Of a stretch of DNA of 64,000 nt, positions 9,469 to 19,095 are shown one piece after another. The notes under the pieces are model-generated. The model was not told the DNA's origin. It did not search any database and was given only the letters and a program-made list of their open reading frames with translations. The DNA is from Candidatus Dadabacteria bacterium. Its GTDB lineage: Bacteria; Desulfobacterota_D; UBA1144; Nemesobacterales; Nemesobacteraceae. The translations under genes and the position numbers were made by a program. Within the stretch, counting starts at the first letter, position 1, and each line of letters starts with the position of its first letter. The stretch is taken from positions 1-64,000 of the forward strand of contig JAJDTG010000015.1 of the NCBI GenBank assembly GCA_022827275.1, read 5' to 3'.

Positions 9469-9554
9469 GCCGAAGTGGCGGAATAGGCAGACGCGCTATC
9501 TTGAGGGGGTAGTGCCCTACGGGCGTGCGGGTTCGACTCCCGCCTTCGGCACCA
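9469..9554 (+). tRNA. tRNA-Leu (anticodon GAG)
   Basis: The acceptor stem GCCGAAG (9469-9475) pairs with CTTCGGC (9544-9550), followed by A and an encoded CCA. The anticodon stem CTATC/GGTAG encloses TTGAGGG with anticodon GAG. A long variable arm (AGTGCCCTACGGGCGT) marks a class II tRNA, and the T arm has GGTTCGACTCC. It is followed within 100 nt by an unrecognised gene, a common place for integrated DNA, but I found no second copy of the tRNA 3' end. Confidence 0.95.
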
Positions 9555-9647
9555 CCAAACTATCTTGTATCATTAGATTTTTTAGGATATAAGGAATTTG
9601 TATATCACTTTCAATATCATTATTACAGGGAGGTTGTCAGGTAGCGA

Positions 9648-10673
9648 ATGATAACAAAAGCAGGACTCAAAAGATCTATGGGTAAGGAGGGTCTAAATGG
9701 TAGTTCCGAGAAGTGCACAATTAAAAGCCGTTGCCACACTAATATATTTAAGTTTCCTAGGGTGGTTGTAAAAGCCGGAACAGATATCAACTCCATACTT
9801 ATTGACAAGGAGAAAGAATCTAAAGTAGCTATGGTCTCAGATCCACAATCCTATTTTGAGGAACACAGTCTATTTCGTCACTGTTCAATCAGTCCCTTAT
9901 TTAGGTGGGGTCTTCAAGAAGCCATAAAAAAGGAGACTAGCAAGGCCGAGGAGAACCACTCTCCTCTCTTTGTCGTGATAGAACAAGAACTCCCATGCGA
10001 GACTATCATGGGTGATGGCACTTGCTTCGCTATAGACCAGAAATATTATGAAGGAGGTGTTCCAGGGAAAACTGTTATGGTGACAGGTAAGACTTCAGAT
10101 GGTACATGGCCTAAAGGGGAAGATGATGTAAATCAGTTTATCAATACAGTCCTTGCTGCCATAAAGATCGAACAGAAAAGGAAAGACCCCATTGAAGAAA
10201 TCTTCGGTACTTACTGGTTTCTCGATATAGATGAGCACACTATTTGTCCTATTCCGGAAATGAAGGCAAGTGCAAAATTGTGTGTTATATCACCTCCTAT
10301 TGATGATAAGAAGTTAAAAGAGAAATCCGATCGTTTACAGAAATTGATTCAAGGCATCGAGACGGATATTCAAGCGGATAAGCAAAAGAGGAAGAAAATT
10401 ACTTCCCTCGTTGTTAACGCCTTAGGGTTGTGGAAAATCAAAGACGATTATTACCGTCGCGCATTGTATCTGGGCCTGTACCATGGTATTGAAAAGAAAC
10501 TAAAAAATCACGATTTAAAGACCGGCGACTCAAGATTAAACCCATTCAAGGCAAAGCACGGAAGCTATCGGGTTCGTATTGCTCATCCAGATATGTCTGA
10601 GAAGATAAAAAGGGAACGTTTGAATGATCTACAAACTGATATTATGGAGGAACTTGGCTGTATATACCTGTAA
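9648..10673 (+). CDS. Unrecognised 341-aa protein next to tRNA-Leu
   Basis: A lysine-rich, probably soluble protein with AT-richer codon use than neighbouring core genes. The middle carries a beta-rich stretch (HSPLFVVIEQELPCETIM, then YYEGGVPGKTVMVTGK) and the C-terminal third is helical and charged (residues about 215-260). No catalytic motif or family was recognised. ATG 9648 is preceded by CAGGT, about 6 nt away. It lies 94 nt downstream of tRNA-Leu and looks like accessory DNA; function unknown. Confidence 0.75.
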   Translation: MITKAGLKRSMGKEGLNGSSEKCTIKSRCHTNIFKFPRVVVKAGTDINSILIDKEKESKVAMVSDPQSYFEEHSLFRHCSISPLFRWGLQEAIKKETSKAEENHSPLFVVIEQELPCETIMGDGTCFAIDQKYYEGGVPGKTVMVTGKTSDGTWPKGEDDVNQFINTVLAAIKIEQKRKDPIEEIFGTYWFLDIDEHTICPIPEMKASAKLCVISPPIDDKKLKEKSDRLQKLIQGIETDIQADKQKRKKITSLVVNALGLWKIKDDYYRRALYLGLYHGIEKKLKNHDLKTGDSRLNPFKAKHGSYRVRIAHPDMSEKIKRERLNDLQTDIMEELGCIYL

Positions 10674-10679
10674 CTATAA

Positions 10680-10871
10680 TTATCCTTCGGTTTCGAGCAA
10701 TTCTGAAAGCTCAGTTGCACGATCAACACCCATTCCTCCGCCAACCATGCTTTGGGATGCCCTTGCGCGTCTGGTAATATCACTCGCCATCAAGCTATCG
10801 AAGTTAAGCGACGCCGTTTTTACACCAATTATTCGTCTTAGTGGATTGTTTCTATTGTGGTTCTGATCAGT
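10680..10871 (-). other. Open in-frame extension downstream of the YfgM-like gene
   Basis: After the TAA of the YfgM-like gene, the same minus-strand frame stays open for 63 codons. It reads like protein, including SLMASDITRRARASQSMVGG and GVDRATELSELLETEG. A separate small protein of 36 aa could start at ATG 10790. There is no clear ribosome-binding site. It could be a small gene, the former C-terminus of a longer protein, or chance. Confidence 0.3.
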
Positions 10872-11489
10872 TTATAGACCAGCTTCGTTCGGGGTTTCAC
10901 TGCGGATTTTCTCCGCTTTCTCGGGCTCTCCAATCTTTTCGTACACAAGACTCAACTGCCTTCTCGCTTGGACGTAGTAGGGACTCTCACTTCTGTTTAC
11001 TTCGGAGAAGTGTTCTATGCTTTTGTCCCATTTTTCTAGACTGAAGGCAGACAGTCCGATCACGAGGTTTGCGCCATCGCGGAAAATGCCGTCTTCGGGG
11101 TCCTCATCGAGGAAAAGCTCAAGATGTCTCGTCGCTTCTTCGAAGTTCCCAAGCTGGTAATTGATCATTCCCATCTGGTAAAGAGCCAGAATCGACACCT
11201 CGGTTCCGGAATGCTCTTCGTGCAGTGTCTGCAACTGTGAAAGAGAAGTCTCCATCTCTCCACTGTTGTAGCTCTCAACAGCCTTGCGGAACTGCTCGTT
11301 TGCCAGGAGATCTTTTTCTTCCTGTTGCGAGGAAACAAAGCAGACTCCGAGCAGGGCCACCACTATGACGCCTATGCTGATAAGTATCTTGTTGAAGTGC
11401 TCCGAGAGGCCTTCAAGGAATTCCACCAAGTATTCTCTGAATTTGTCTGGGCGCTTAAGCTCTTTGGTCGTGTACTTTATCTTGGGCAT
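10872..11489 (-). CDS. YfgM-like inner-membrane TPR protein
   Basis: The 205-aa protein has a short basic N-terminus, one membrane helix (about residues 34-53, ILISIGVIVVALLGVCF) and a periplasmic TPR domain with repeats such as LYQMGMINYQLGNFEEATRH and YVQARRQLSLVYEKIGEPEK. This is the layout of YfgM, an ancillary component of the Sec translocon/periplasmic chaperone network in Proteobacteria. It is divergently placed to the NfeD gene. Orthology is by architecture only; a general TPR-anchor protein is the alternative. Confidence 0.75.
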   Translation of the reverse strand: MPKIKYTTKELKRPDKFREYLVEFLEGLSEHFNKILISIGVIVVALLGVCFVSSQQEEKDLLANEQFRKAVESYNSGEMETSLSQLQTLHEEHSGTEVSILALYQMGMINYQLGNFEEATRHLELFLDEDPEDGIFRDGANLVIGLSAFSLEKWDKSIEHFSEVNRSESPYYVQARRQLSLVYEKIGEPEKAEKIRSETPNEAGL

Positions 11490-11694
11490 GGGTTGTAAAT
11501 TCTTGCCTAGCAGAAAAGCGGCAAGCCTGTGAATTCCGTGTCATTAATGCCGGATTTATCTGCTGTGTTAGAATATTCCTTGAGTGAACATGATACGTTG
11601 TTTCTTAAGACAATGTCAAAGGCTCTCGGGGAATTATCGGGGGAACCAGCTGAGGTTTTCTTCCCCGGCCCGAAAGTCCGGACGAAAAAGCGCT

Positions 11695-13068
11695 ATGCCC
11701 AAGGCGGGCGGGAGTCCGCTTCTTCGAGTTTCAGTCTTTTTCCTGATTCTTTCCGCGATTCTGGGTTACCAGGTATCCGCCGCCGATCCGGAAGTTTCTC
11801 CCCGCACGGGGGAAATAGTCGAGATCGAGATAAACGGTTCCATAAACCCCTCGACCGTGGACTACATTAAAACCGGTCTTTTAGAAGCGCGCGCCCGCAA
11901 TGCCGCTGCTCTGCTTATCCTCCTCGATACCCCTGGAGGGCTTCTTAATTCCACAAAGGATATAGTGAAGGTCATTCTTAATTCCGAGGTTCCGGTGATA
12001 GTTTACGTCTACCCGAGGGGAGCGACGGCTACTTCCGCGGGAGTCTTCATCACGCTGTCCGCCCATGTGGCGGCGATGTCTCCCGGGACAAGCATAGGGG
12101 CGGCTCATCCCGTGATGCTGGGGGGCGGCCAGAGGGGTCCGGGGAAGAAGCCTGAAGAAAAAAAAGACGATAAGTCTTCTGACGTGATGAACGAGAAAAT
12201 CGAGAATTTCGCATCGTCTTTTATGGAGAGCATAGCGAAGGAGAGGGGAAGGAACGCGGAATGGGCCGTCGATTCGGTCAGAAAAAGCGTTTCGGTGACG
12301 GCGGATGAGGCGCTCAAAAAAAAGGTGATCGACATTATATCCCCTGACATTCCCACCCTTCTCTCAGAAATAGACGGAAAGGAAGTGAAACTGAGCGGCA
12401 AAAGCGCCCGCCTTGAGACGGCCGGCGCGAGCACGCAGCGCCTTGAGATGAGCCTGCGCCAGAAGGTGGTCAATATTCTAAGCACCCCGGACATAGCGTT
12501 TCTGCTTCTCTCCCTGGGGTCGCTCGGAATATTCCTTGAGTTCTACAATCCGGGGCTGATTTTTCCCGGGGTCGCCGGACTTATTGCCCTGCTCATAGGG
12601 TTTGTCTCCCTTCAGATTCTTCCTTTTAATTACGCCGGCCTCATACTGCTTTTCGTTGCCATGGCGCTTTTGATATCTGAGGTTTACGTGACGAGTTACG
12701 GCCTTTTGAGCCTTGCTGCGCTTGCGTGCCTTGTGTTCGGGGGGCTTCTGCTTTTTGATACGCCGGAATCTGATCTCGGCGTGAGCAGGGGAACCATAGC
12801 GACGGTGGCCGTAAGCATTGGATTGCTTTCGGTTTTTATTGTATATTTAGGCATAAAATCGTTCAAAGTTCCCGTTCAGGGCGGTTTTGAGGGGATGGTG
12901 GGTCAGAAGGGGGAAGTTATTTCCTGGTCTCAAAAAAGCGGAAAAGTCTTTATCGGGGGAGAGTACTGGGAAGCGACGGGCGAGCGCGAATTTTCACCCG
13001 GGGAAAAAATAAAGGTAATAGAGAGCACAGGAGATCTCGTCGTCAGGGTTTCAGATTATGACGGCTAA
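11695..13068 (+). CDS. NfeD-family membrane serine protease (NfeD1b type)
   Basis: From ATG 11695 the protein is 457 aa and starts with a signal peptide (LLRVSVFFLILSAILGYQ). The ClpP-like protease domain follows, with LILLDTPGGLLNSTKDIV and the catalytic serine in GATATSAGVFITLSA. Then come four to five membrane helices and a C-terminal OB-fold NfeD domain (GMVGQKGEVISW onward). A longer frame opens at 11584, but its extra 37 residues are basic and lack a signal sequence. It is 12 nt upstream of the slipin, the classic NfeD-stomatin pair; in archaea the protease cleaves the slipin C-terminus. Confidence 0.9.
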   Translation: MPKAGGSPLLRVSVFFLILSAILGYQVSAADPEVSPRTGEIVEIEINGSINPSTVDYIKTGLLEARARNAAALLILLDTPGGLLNSTKDIVKVILNSEVPVIVYVYPRGATATSAGVFITLSAHVAAMSPGTSIGAAHPVMLGGGQRGPGKKPEEKKDDKSSDVMNEKIENFASSFMESIAKERGRNAEWAVDSVRKSVSVTADEALKKKVIDIISPDIPTLLSEIDGKEVKLSGKSARLETAGASTQRLEMSLRQKVVNILSTPDIAFLLLSLGSLGIFLEFYNPGLIFPGVAGLIALLIGFVSLQILPFNYAGLILLFVAMALLISEVYVTSYGLLSLAALACLVFGGLLLFDTPESDLGVSRGTIATVAVSIGLLSVFIVYLGIKSFKVPVQGGFEGMVGQKGEVISWSQKSGKVFIGGEYWEATGEREFSPGEKIKVIESTGDLVVRVSDYDG

Positions 13069-13080
13069 CAGTGACGCACA

Positions 13081-13839
13081 ATGTCAATAACCGCGATTGT
13101 AATTCTTGTAATTGTTTTTCTGATAGTTATCTCGGGACTTAAGATCCTCTATGAATACGAAAGGGGAGTGATATTCCGTCTCGGAAGAATAGTCGGAGTC
13201 AGGGGTCCCGGATTCATTGTCGTCATCCCGTTTCTTGAGAAAATGGTGAGAGTCAGTCTTCGGCTCGTGACCATGGATGTGCCTCCGCAGGATGTGATCA
13301 CCAAGGATAACGTCTCGGTCAAGGTAAACGCGGTTGTCTACTTCAGGGTGGTTGAGCCGAACAGGGCCATCTTGCAGGTTGAGAACTATCTCTACGCCAC
13401 TTCCCAGCTTGCCCAGACAACCTTGAGGAGCACGCTCGGGCAGGTCGAGCTCGATGAGCTTCTCTCCGAGAGGGACAAGCTTAACGTCAAGCTTCAGGAG
13501 ATCCTTGACAAGCAGACCGACGCCTGGGGAATCAAGGTTACGATGGTCGAGGTTAAGTACGTCGACCTCCCGCAGGAAATGCAGAGAGCGATGGCCAAGC
13601 AGGCGGAAGCCGAGAGGGAGAGAAGGGCGAAGGTAATAAGCGCAGAAGGTGAGTTCCAGGCCTCGGCCAAGATTGCGGAAGCCTCCGAGATACTGTCTGC
13701 AAACCCCGTTTCCCTTCAGCTCAGGTTCCTTCAGACGATAAACGACATATCTTCCGAGAAGGCTTCAACGATCATTCTGCCTGTTCCGCTTGACATATTG
13801 AGGGCCTTTGCGGCGAAAGACGAAAAAACGGATTCGTAA
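13081..13839 (+). CDS. Slipin (SPFH/stomatin family)
   Basis: The 252-aa protein has one N-terminal membrane segment ([19 protein letters not shown]), then [20 protein letters not shown], the stomatin signature, and the helical region [20 protein letters not shown]. Slipins scaffold membrane microdomains and are substrates or partners of NfeD proteases. The gene follows nfeD in the same direction after 12 nt. Confidence 0.93.
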   Translation: MSITAIVILVIVFLIVISGLKILYEYERGVIFRLGRIVGVRGPGFIVVIPFLEKMVRVSLRLVTMDVPPQDVITKDNVSVKVNAVVYFRVVEPNRAILQVENYLYATSQLAQTTLRSTLGQVELDELLSERDKLNVKLQEILDKQTDAWGIKVTMVEVKYVDLPQEMQRAMAKQAEAERERRAKVISAEGEFQASAKIAEASEILSANPVSLQLRFLQTINDISSEKASTIILPVPLDILRAFAAKDEKTDS

Positions 13840-13875
13840 GCTTTTTGCCGGACCGAAACTCTTTGTAAAAACCTC

Positions 13876-15534
13876 ATGGAAAAATTTCTGCGTCTCTTTG
13901 TGCTCGCGTTGCTGGTCGCGTCCGCGGGGTTCTTCTCTACGGGATGCTCCCGGAGCACGGACTGTCAGGGTAGAAACGATAATGCCTCGCTTACGGGCAA
14001 TGCGGACCCGAACTCTTTTTCCGCCGGGGGTTCTCTTATAAGGGAACTCGGTGAGGAGCCCGCGACCCTTAACCCCGTTATAGCGACGGATGTCTACGAA
14101 GGCATCGTTAACGGCGGGATCTACGAGACGCTTATAACAAGAGATAACGAGACCCTTGAGTTCGAGCCCCTTCTTGCAAGTTCCTGGAAAGTTTCTGAGG
14201 ACGGGCTTTCCTATACTTTTCACCTGAGAAAAGACGTTAAATGGCATGACGGCACTCCGTTTACCGCGGATGACGTGGTTTTTTCCTATAATTCCATAAG
14301 AAACCCGAAAGTAGCCGCCGCCCACCTCCAAAGCTACTACCAGGACGTAAAGTCCTACACCAAGATTGACTCCCACACCGTCAAGTGCGAGTACGGAAAA
14401 CCCTACTTCCGCGCTTTTGAGTTCTGCGGGGGGATTCCCATAGTGCCGAAGCACGTGTTCAGCAAAGGGGATTTCAACACTAACCCCGCCGGCAGAAGCC
14501 CGGTGGGAACAGGGCCCTATGTGTTTGAGCACTGGGAGACCGGAAGGGAAATCAGGGTTAAGAGAAATCCCGGTTACTGGGGCGAGCCCGCGTGGCTCAG
14601 TGAAGTGGTCTACAAGATTGTGCTTGACCCCACGGTGAAGCTTCAGCTCCTAAAAAAACAGGAGCTTGACTACGGGGGTCTTCTTCCGCTTCAGTGGTCA
14701 AAGCAGAGCTGCGGGGATTCGTTTCGAAAAAAATTCTACAGGGCTTCTTATACTACCCCGGGCTACAACTACATAGGCTGGAATTCGAAGAAGCCTTTTT
14801 TCAGCGACAAAAAGGTAAGGCGGGCGATGACCCATTTTGTCGACAGGGAAACCATCCTGAGAGAGATTCTCCTGGGTCTCGGGGAGATAGTGACCACTAC
14901 TTTTTACGTAAACAGCTCCGAATACCCTAAGGACATAAAGCCGTACGCCTATGACCCGAAGAGGGCCAGGGCGCTTCTTGACGAGGCGGGGTGGCGCGAC
15001 AGCGACGGTGACGGAATAAGAGACAAGGACGGCGTCCCGTTCCGTTTCGAGTTCCTGCTGCCCACGGGTTCTGAAACCGGTGAGAAGATAGCGACTATAC
15101 TGAAAGAGGAACTCTCCCGCTCCGGCATCGAGATGAGCATAAGAAAGATAGAGTGGGCGGTTTTCATCCAGAGCATAACCGAGCGGAAATTCGATGCTGT
15201 GACCCTGGGCTGGAGCCTTGGGGTGGAAAGCGATCCCTACCAGCTCTGGCATTCCTCCCAGGCCGAGGCGGGCTCGAATTTCGTGGGATTCAAAAACCCC
15301 CGCGCGGATGTACTGATTGAGGAGGCAAGAGAGGAGTTCTCACGGCCGGAGCGAATAAAAAAATACGAGGAGTTCTCAAGGATTCTTCACGAAGAGCAGC
15401 CGTACACTTTTCTGTTTGCGAGGAAATCCACGGTGGTCGTGCACAAAAGGTTCCACAATGTAAGGCTCTATCCGCTTGGATTTGATGCCAGGGAGTGGTT
15501 TGTTCCGAAAAGTTTGCGTAAATATTCAAACTGA
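13876..15534 (+). CDS. dppA: Peptide ABC transporter substrate-binding lipoprotein
   Basis: This 552-aa family 5 (SBP_bac_5) protein has a lipoprotein signal ending in FFSTGC with Cys24. The fold is recognisable from LNPVIATDVYEGIVNGGIYE, TADDVVFSYNSI and the EF-hand-like DSDGDGIRDKDG in the second lobe. It captures peptides or similar solutes for the permeases at 27292-29291 and ATPases at 29298 and 35395. Normally all five genes are contiguous; here about 11.7 kb of accessory DNA separates it from dppB. Two further copies of its last 50 codons exist at 20352-20517 and 22801-22947. Confidence 0.92.
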   Translation: MEKFLRLFVLALLVASAGFFSTGCSRSTDCQGRNDNASLTGNADPNSFSAGGSLIRELGEEPATLNPVIATDVYEGIVNGGIYETLITRDNETLEFEPLLASSWKVSEDGLSYTFHLRKDVKWHDGTPFTADDVVFSYNSIRNPKVAAAHLQSYYQDVKSYTKIDSHTVKCEYGKPYFRAFEFCGGIPIVPKHVFSKGDFNTNPAGRSPVGTGPYVFEHWETGREIRVKRNPGYWGEPAWLSEVVYKIVLDPTVKLQLLKKQELDYGGLLPLQWSKQSCGDSFRKKFYRASYTTPGYNYIGWNSKKPFFSDKKVRRAMTHFVDRETILREILLGLGEIVTTTFYVNSSEYPKDIKPYAYDPKRARALLDEAGWRDSDGDGIRDKDGVPFRFEFLLPTGSETGEKIATILKEELSRSGIEMSIRKIEWAVFIQSITERKFDAVTLGWSLGVESDPYQLWHSSQAEAGSNFVGFKNPRADVLIEEAREEFSRPERIKKYEEFSRILHEEQPYTFLFARKSTVVVHKRFHNVRLYPLGFDAREWFVPKSLRKYSN

Positions 15535-15549
15535 TAGTATTCAGTCTAA

Positions 15550-18500
15550 TCAATCAGAAAATAAATACTGAGTGATTAGTGAGCGGGTCAAGATCTCAGC
15601 CCGGCCCGAAAGACGACAAATATCTTCCTCTTTCATTGCATTGAAATTTGTAGGGTAATCAATGACGGCTTCGCGATTAATCCACTGGGGAATCTTTATA
15701 GGGACTTGATTATCGATTTGTCCAAGGTTGACGTAAACAAATCGATCTAATTCATCTTTAGAAACATAATCATGCAAGCGCTTTTTAGTGGCATCGTTCA
15801 CTTTACGCATGATGCTATTAAACACCTGAACGATACGCGGGAACCACATTGACGGAAAAGCAGTACCAGTGAACTGGCCAGTCCCCGCATCACTTACAAG
15901 GATAGTATCTACTGAATGAGATATACGACTAATACTGTGGTCTCTGCCCGGTTCCATAACACTAACACCCAAGTTTTCAAATACTCCTCCGTCTGTTACC
16001 AAAACCCTTCGTTGTTGCAAGTCATCGCCTTGTCGAAAAGTAAAAGTCCAATCGTAAGGAGGTAATAACGGGGGATAGGCCGCCGATGCTGTGATTGCTT
16101 CTGCCAAACGAAGGTTGCTGGCTGGTGCATAACCATGCCTCCAAGATCCAAACTGTTCATTGCTCATACGAAATGCGGTTCCGGTACGCAACTCGCATGC
16201 GTTTAGTACTACTTGTTTATTTTGCCTTGTCGGGGCGTCACATTTGATATCACCGACAAGGTCAGCAATTGTTTCGGCAAGTACATGGGTTGTGGAATAC
16301 CAACTTGGCAATGGGAATCTGAGCCAATGAATATTTTTCCAATACTTCTGGATCCTTGTGGGTAGTAGTCGAACAACTTGACTTAAGAAGAAACGAAACA
16401 CTCTGAAGAGAGTGGATGGAATAGTTGCGAACAAAAACGATAGCAATATTGAAAATGATCTCTTTGGGTGCAGAAGCTTTAGTAAAGATGGCTTAACAAA
16501 ACCACGTCTCAGGATATTAATTATCAATGCATCAATTGACGAGAACGAATCTTCGCGATAACCCAGCAACCCTGTTGTCACCGAACCACCAGAAACACCT
16601 GAGATTACGGCAACTTCTTCAAGCATTTCCAGATCTTGAAGGGCGCGTAAAGTTCCTAAGTGAAACGCTATTGCGCGGGAACCGCCTCCAGACAATGCAA
16701 GACCAATAGAGTAAGGGTAAGGGCGAATGGGAGGTGCTTGTATGTACCCACCGTGCTGGGTCAAGGCTGTCACTTGCTCCCCATTTGAATAATTTAACTC
16801 TTGTTTCTCGAACAAGTACAAACCGAGTTCTGGTGTCTCACCCGAAGAGAAACCAATGATCATCATGACTTGATGAACGCCACCTGTCGGAGTCTCTTTA
16901 AATATTCCGGCGATTCCCTTAAAATCGGTCATGCTTGGCCTAGCGGCACAAGATGGATGAGAATGCCAAGTCCCTAAATAAACAATTGCATTTTGCGTGA
17001 GGGTTGAGTAATGCTTGGTAAGAGCCTTAACTCCTTCTATGCCGCAAGTAAACTGTTCTGGTGAAAAAGCACTATCTTCCGGTGGGCCACTGACCGCTGA
17101 AATCCATACTGTTCCCAGACTCTCGTCCAATTGACCGAACAAAATACCTCCTGTTTCGTCTGCCGCTCTCCGTTCCCGTTTACCGGTACGAATCCATCCT
17201 TTAGTGTCTCGCCATGCATGCTCTGCAACTCGAAACTCAATGCCGTCACCGGTTACGATAATGTCTCTAGAAAATGTACTTACAAAGTCGGAGTGCGATG
17301 TTGCATCCTTCGCCATTAAACCGCCCTTTGCAAAGTAAGTAGTATTCGCAAAGCTTCGTGCGATATGGTTTAGCATACGTGCAGCCAATCCGGCTACATC
17401 TGCGTTTGAACCAATAAAGGTTGGGTCTGAACAACCAGGCTCAGGCTGGCGCGTTGCTTCCGTTGTATTAGGGTTCCAGAAAGCATCAAACCAATGTCTC
17501 AACCAGTTCCGGTTAGCAGTTGCAAGTCCCAATCGCCGGTATACATCTAACGGACCCCCAGAGTATTCGGCAGGAGCTAACACCCAGGCACCATGTTGAG
17601 CTTGGCCGCTTACCATCATTGCTGCTATTGGTAACCGCAGGTCTGTAGTTTTTCGCAGTCCTTCTAGACGATGCCGCACTTGCAACGAAGCGGTGGCATC
17701 AATGAGCAAATCTATACCGTCTGAGAAACTTGTGTCCCGTAGAGTTGTTTTAATTATATCTTCGGTGTAAGAGACGACTTGGCAGCTAGGCGCGATAGCA
17801 TCAAGTCGTCGCTTTAGGGCATTCGCTTTAGAGTCTCCAATATCACCCCATTCGTAATTCTGACGTACGAGAATGCCTGGATTCACGATGACTTTATCGT
17901 ACAAAAAGAGACGACTTACACCGGCGCGTACTAGATGCTCGGCCACCGCACTCCCAAGTGCTCCGCAACCAAAGACCGCTACCGATTTACCACGTAATTC
18001 ATCCATTGGTGTTCCGGCATCGCGACGTTGCATAATCTCCGGTCGGTTTTCCATCACATTACACCAGCGAATTTCACTGGTTTCTTGCCAACGGTTAAAT
18101 TCCTCAAGGACACGTCCCGATAGATCAAAAACTTTTTTGGGAATTTTCGATTTTTTGTAAAACGATAACAGACCACAGGCAATCAAAGTGTTGTGGAGTC
18201 CCAAAGCATGGGCTGGAGGGATCTCCCACACTGTTAGATGCTGAAGTCGTTGCTTAATATCTCCTGCTAGGCCACGGGAAGGAGTACCGATAATTACATA
18301 GAGGGATTCCCCTTGTTTCAGTCTCTGGGCAGCCAGCATTAACTGGACTAGGACTTCTGTTTTCTCCACATCATGTTTTTCAAGACACTGTAACAGATGT
18401 TTTACAGTTTCTGGATATTCAAAAGGCAACTCAAAATCAAGCAGTAATGCGGGCGCAAAGGACTTATCCGCTGGTAATTCTGAAACAGGCAACCAGTTAT

Positions 18501-19095
18501 TTATTTCGATAAGATTCGTTTTTGTTTTAAAGAATGTGGCGGCACCGAACCAAGGCCATTGATCGCGTGTAGGTGTATTTGCATGAACGACCACACGAGT
18601 GTTGCTACCACGGTAAGCCACCGGAGGATGTAACGGTCCCTCTGGATCGTCAAGCTCATTCTGTGCAGCTTTTTTCAACCAGCTAGCAAGTTGCTCAACA
18701 AAACCAATCATTCCACGGGCCGGTTCCCACTGGGTCTCCGCTGATAAATATAAACATAAAAAATTGCCCCATTGAACATGTGGGTGGCCCGAGAAACGTG
18801 TGTGCGCGGTGTAGACTCTGGGAATAATATTGGGAAATTCGGGCGGGATAAATAATTGAACATTTTCCCGGGGATGGAGTTTCAGTCCCCCTTCTTTATG
18901 TTTGTAGCGAGAACAATCAAGCGATATATCCACCCGCAGACAATCCGTCTTGGAGGTTCTCTGGTGAATGTGATGGATGCGCAGTGCAGACTTTCTAGAA
19001 TCTGCGATACGATGGAGTTGTCTCAGCGCAAACTTCTGACCTTCAGTAAGCAACGGTTCATCCAAACCCCTTAGCCGAGGAAGCAGCACTGCCAC
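15550..19095 (-). CDS. E2-E1-JAB-patatin polyprotein
   Basis: One 1181-aa chain carries four enzymes. Residues 1-165 are an E2-like (UBC) domain with probable catalytic Cys114 in WGNFLCLYLSAE. Residues about 330-590 are a ThiF/E1 domain with GCGALGS (376-382) and candidate cysteine C555 in PGCSDPTFIG. Residues about 610-770 are a JAB/JAMM isopeptidase with E647, HSHP (711-714), S721 and D724. Residues about 795-1181 are a patatin-like phospholipase with GGGSRA (803-808), nucleophile S835 in GVSGGS and D1035 in DGG. A hydrophobic stretch (880-912) may touch membrane. In type II CBASS, Cap2 (E2-E1), Cap3 (JAB) and CapV (patatin) are separate genes around a CD-NTase; here they are fused and the partner is an MBL-fold protein. 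GTG 19095 overlaps that gene by 38 nt; a TTG about 30 nt downstream is possible. Confidence 0.9.
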   Translation of the reverse strand: MAVLLPRLRGLDEPLLTEGQKFALRQLHRIADSRKSALRIHHIHQRTSKTDCLRVDISLDCSRYKHKEGGLKLHPRENVQLFIPPEFPNIIPRVYTAHTRFSGHPHVQWGNFLCLYLSAETQWEPARGMIGFVEQLASWLKKAAQNELDDPEGPLHPPVAYRGSNTRVVVHANTPTRDQWPWFGAATFFKTKTNLIEINNWLPVSELPADKSFAPALLLDFELPFEYPETVKHLLQCLEKHDVEKTEVLVQLMLAAQRLKQGESLYVIIGTPSRGLAGDIKQRLQHLTVWEIPPAHALGLHNTLIACGLLSFYKKSKIPKKVFDLSGRVLEEFNRWQETSEIRWCNVMENRPEIMQRRDAGTPMDELRGKSVAVFGCGALGSAVAEHLVRAGVSRLFLYDKVIVNPGILVRQNYEWGDIGDSKANALKRRLDAIAPSCQVVSYTEDIIKTTLRDTSFSDGIDLLIDATASLQVRHRLEGLRKTTDLRLPIAAMMVSGQAQHGAWVLAPAEYSGGPLDVYRRLGLATANRNWLRHWFDAFWNPNTTEATRQPEPGCSDPTFIGSNADVAGLAARMLNHIARSFANTTYFAKGGLMAKDATSHSDFVSTFSRDIIVTGDGIEFRVAEHAWRDTKGWIRTGKRERRAADETGGILFGQLDESLGTVWISAVSGPPEDSAFSPEQFTCGIEGVKALTKHYSTLTQNAIVYLGTWHSHPSCAARPSMTDFKGIAGIFKETPTGGVHQVMMIIGFSSGETPELGLYLFEKQELNYSNGEQVTALTQHGGYIQAPPIRPYPYSIGLALSGGGSRAIAFHLGTLRALQDLEMLEEVAVISGVSGGSVTTGLLGYREDSFSSIDALIINILRRGFVKPSLLKLLHPKRSFSILLSFLFATIPSTLFRVFRFFLSQVVRLLPTRIQKYWKNIHWLRFPLPSWYSTTHVLAETIADLVGDIKCDAPTRQNKQVVLNACELRTGTAFRMSNEQFGSWRHGYAPASNLRLAEAITASAAYPPLLPPYDWTFTFRQGDDLQQRRVLVTDGGVFENLGVSVMEPGRDHSISRISHSVDTILVSDAGTGQFTGTAFPSMWFPRIVQVFNSIMRKVNDATKKRLHDYVSKDELDRFVYVNLGQIDNQVPIKIPQWINREAVIDYPTNFNAMKEEDICRLSGRAEILTRSLITQYLFSD

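Noticed and set aside
9469-10673. tRNA-Leu as proven attachment site
   Set aside because: No integrase and no second copy of the tRNA 3' end were found in the window.
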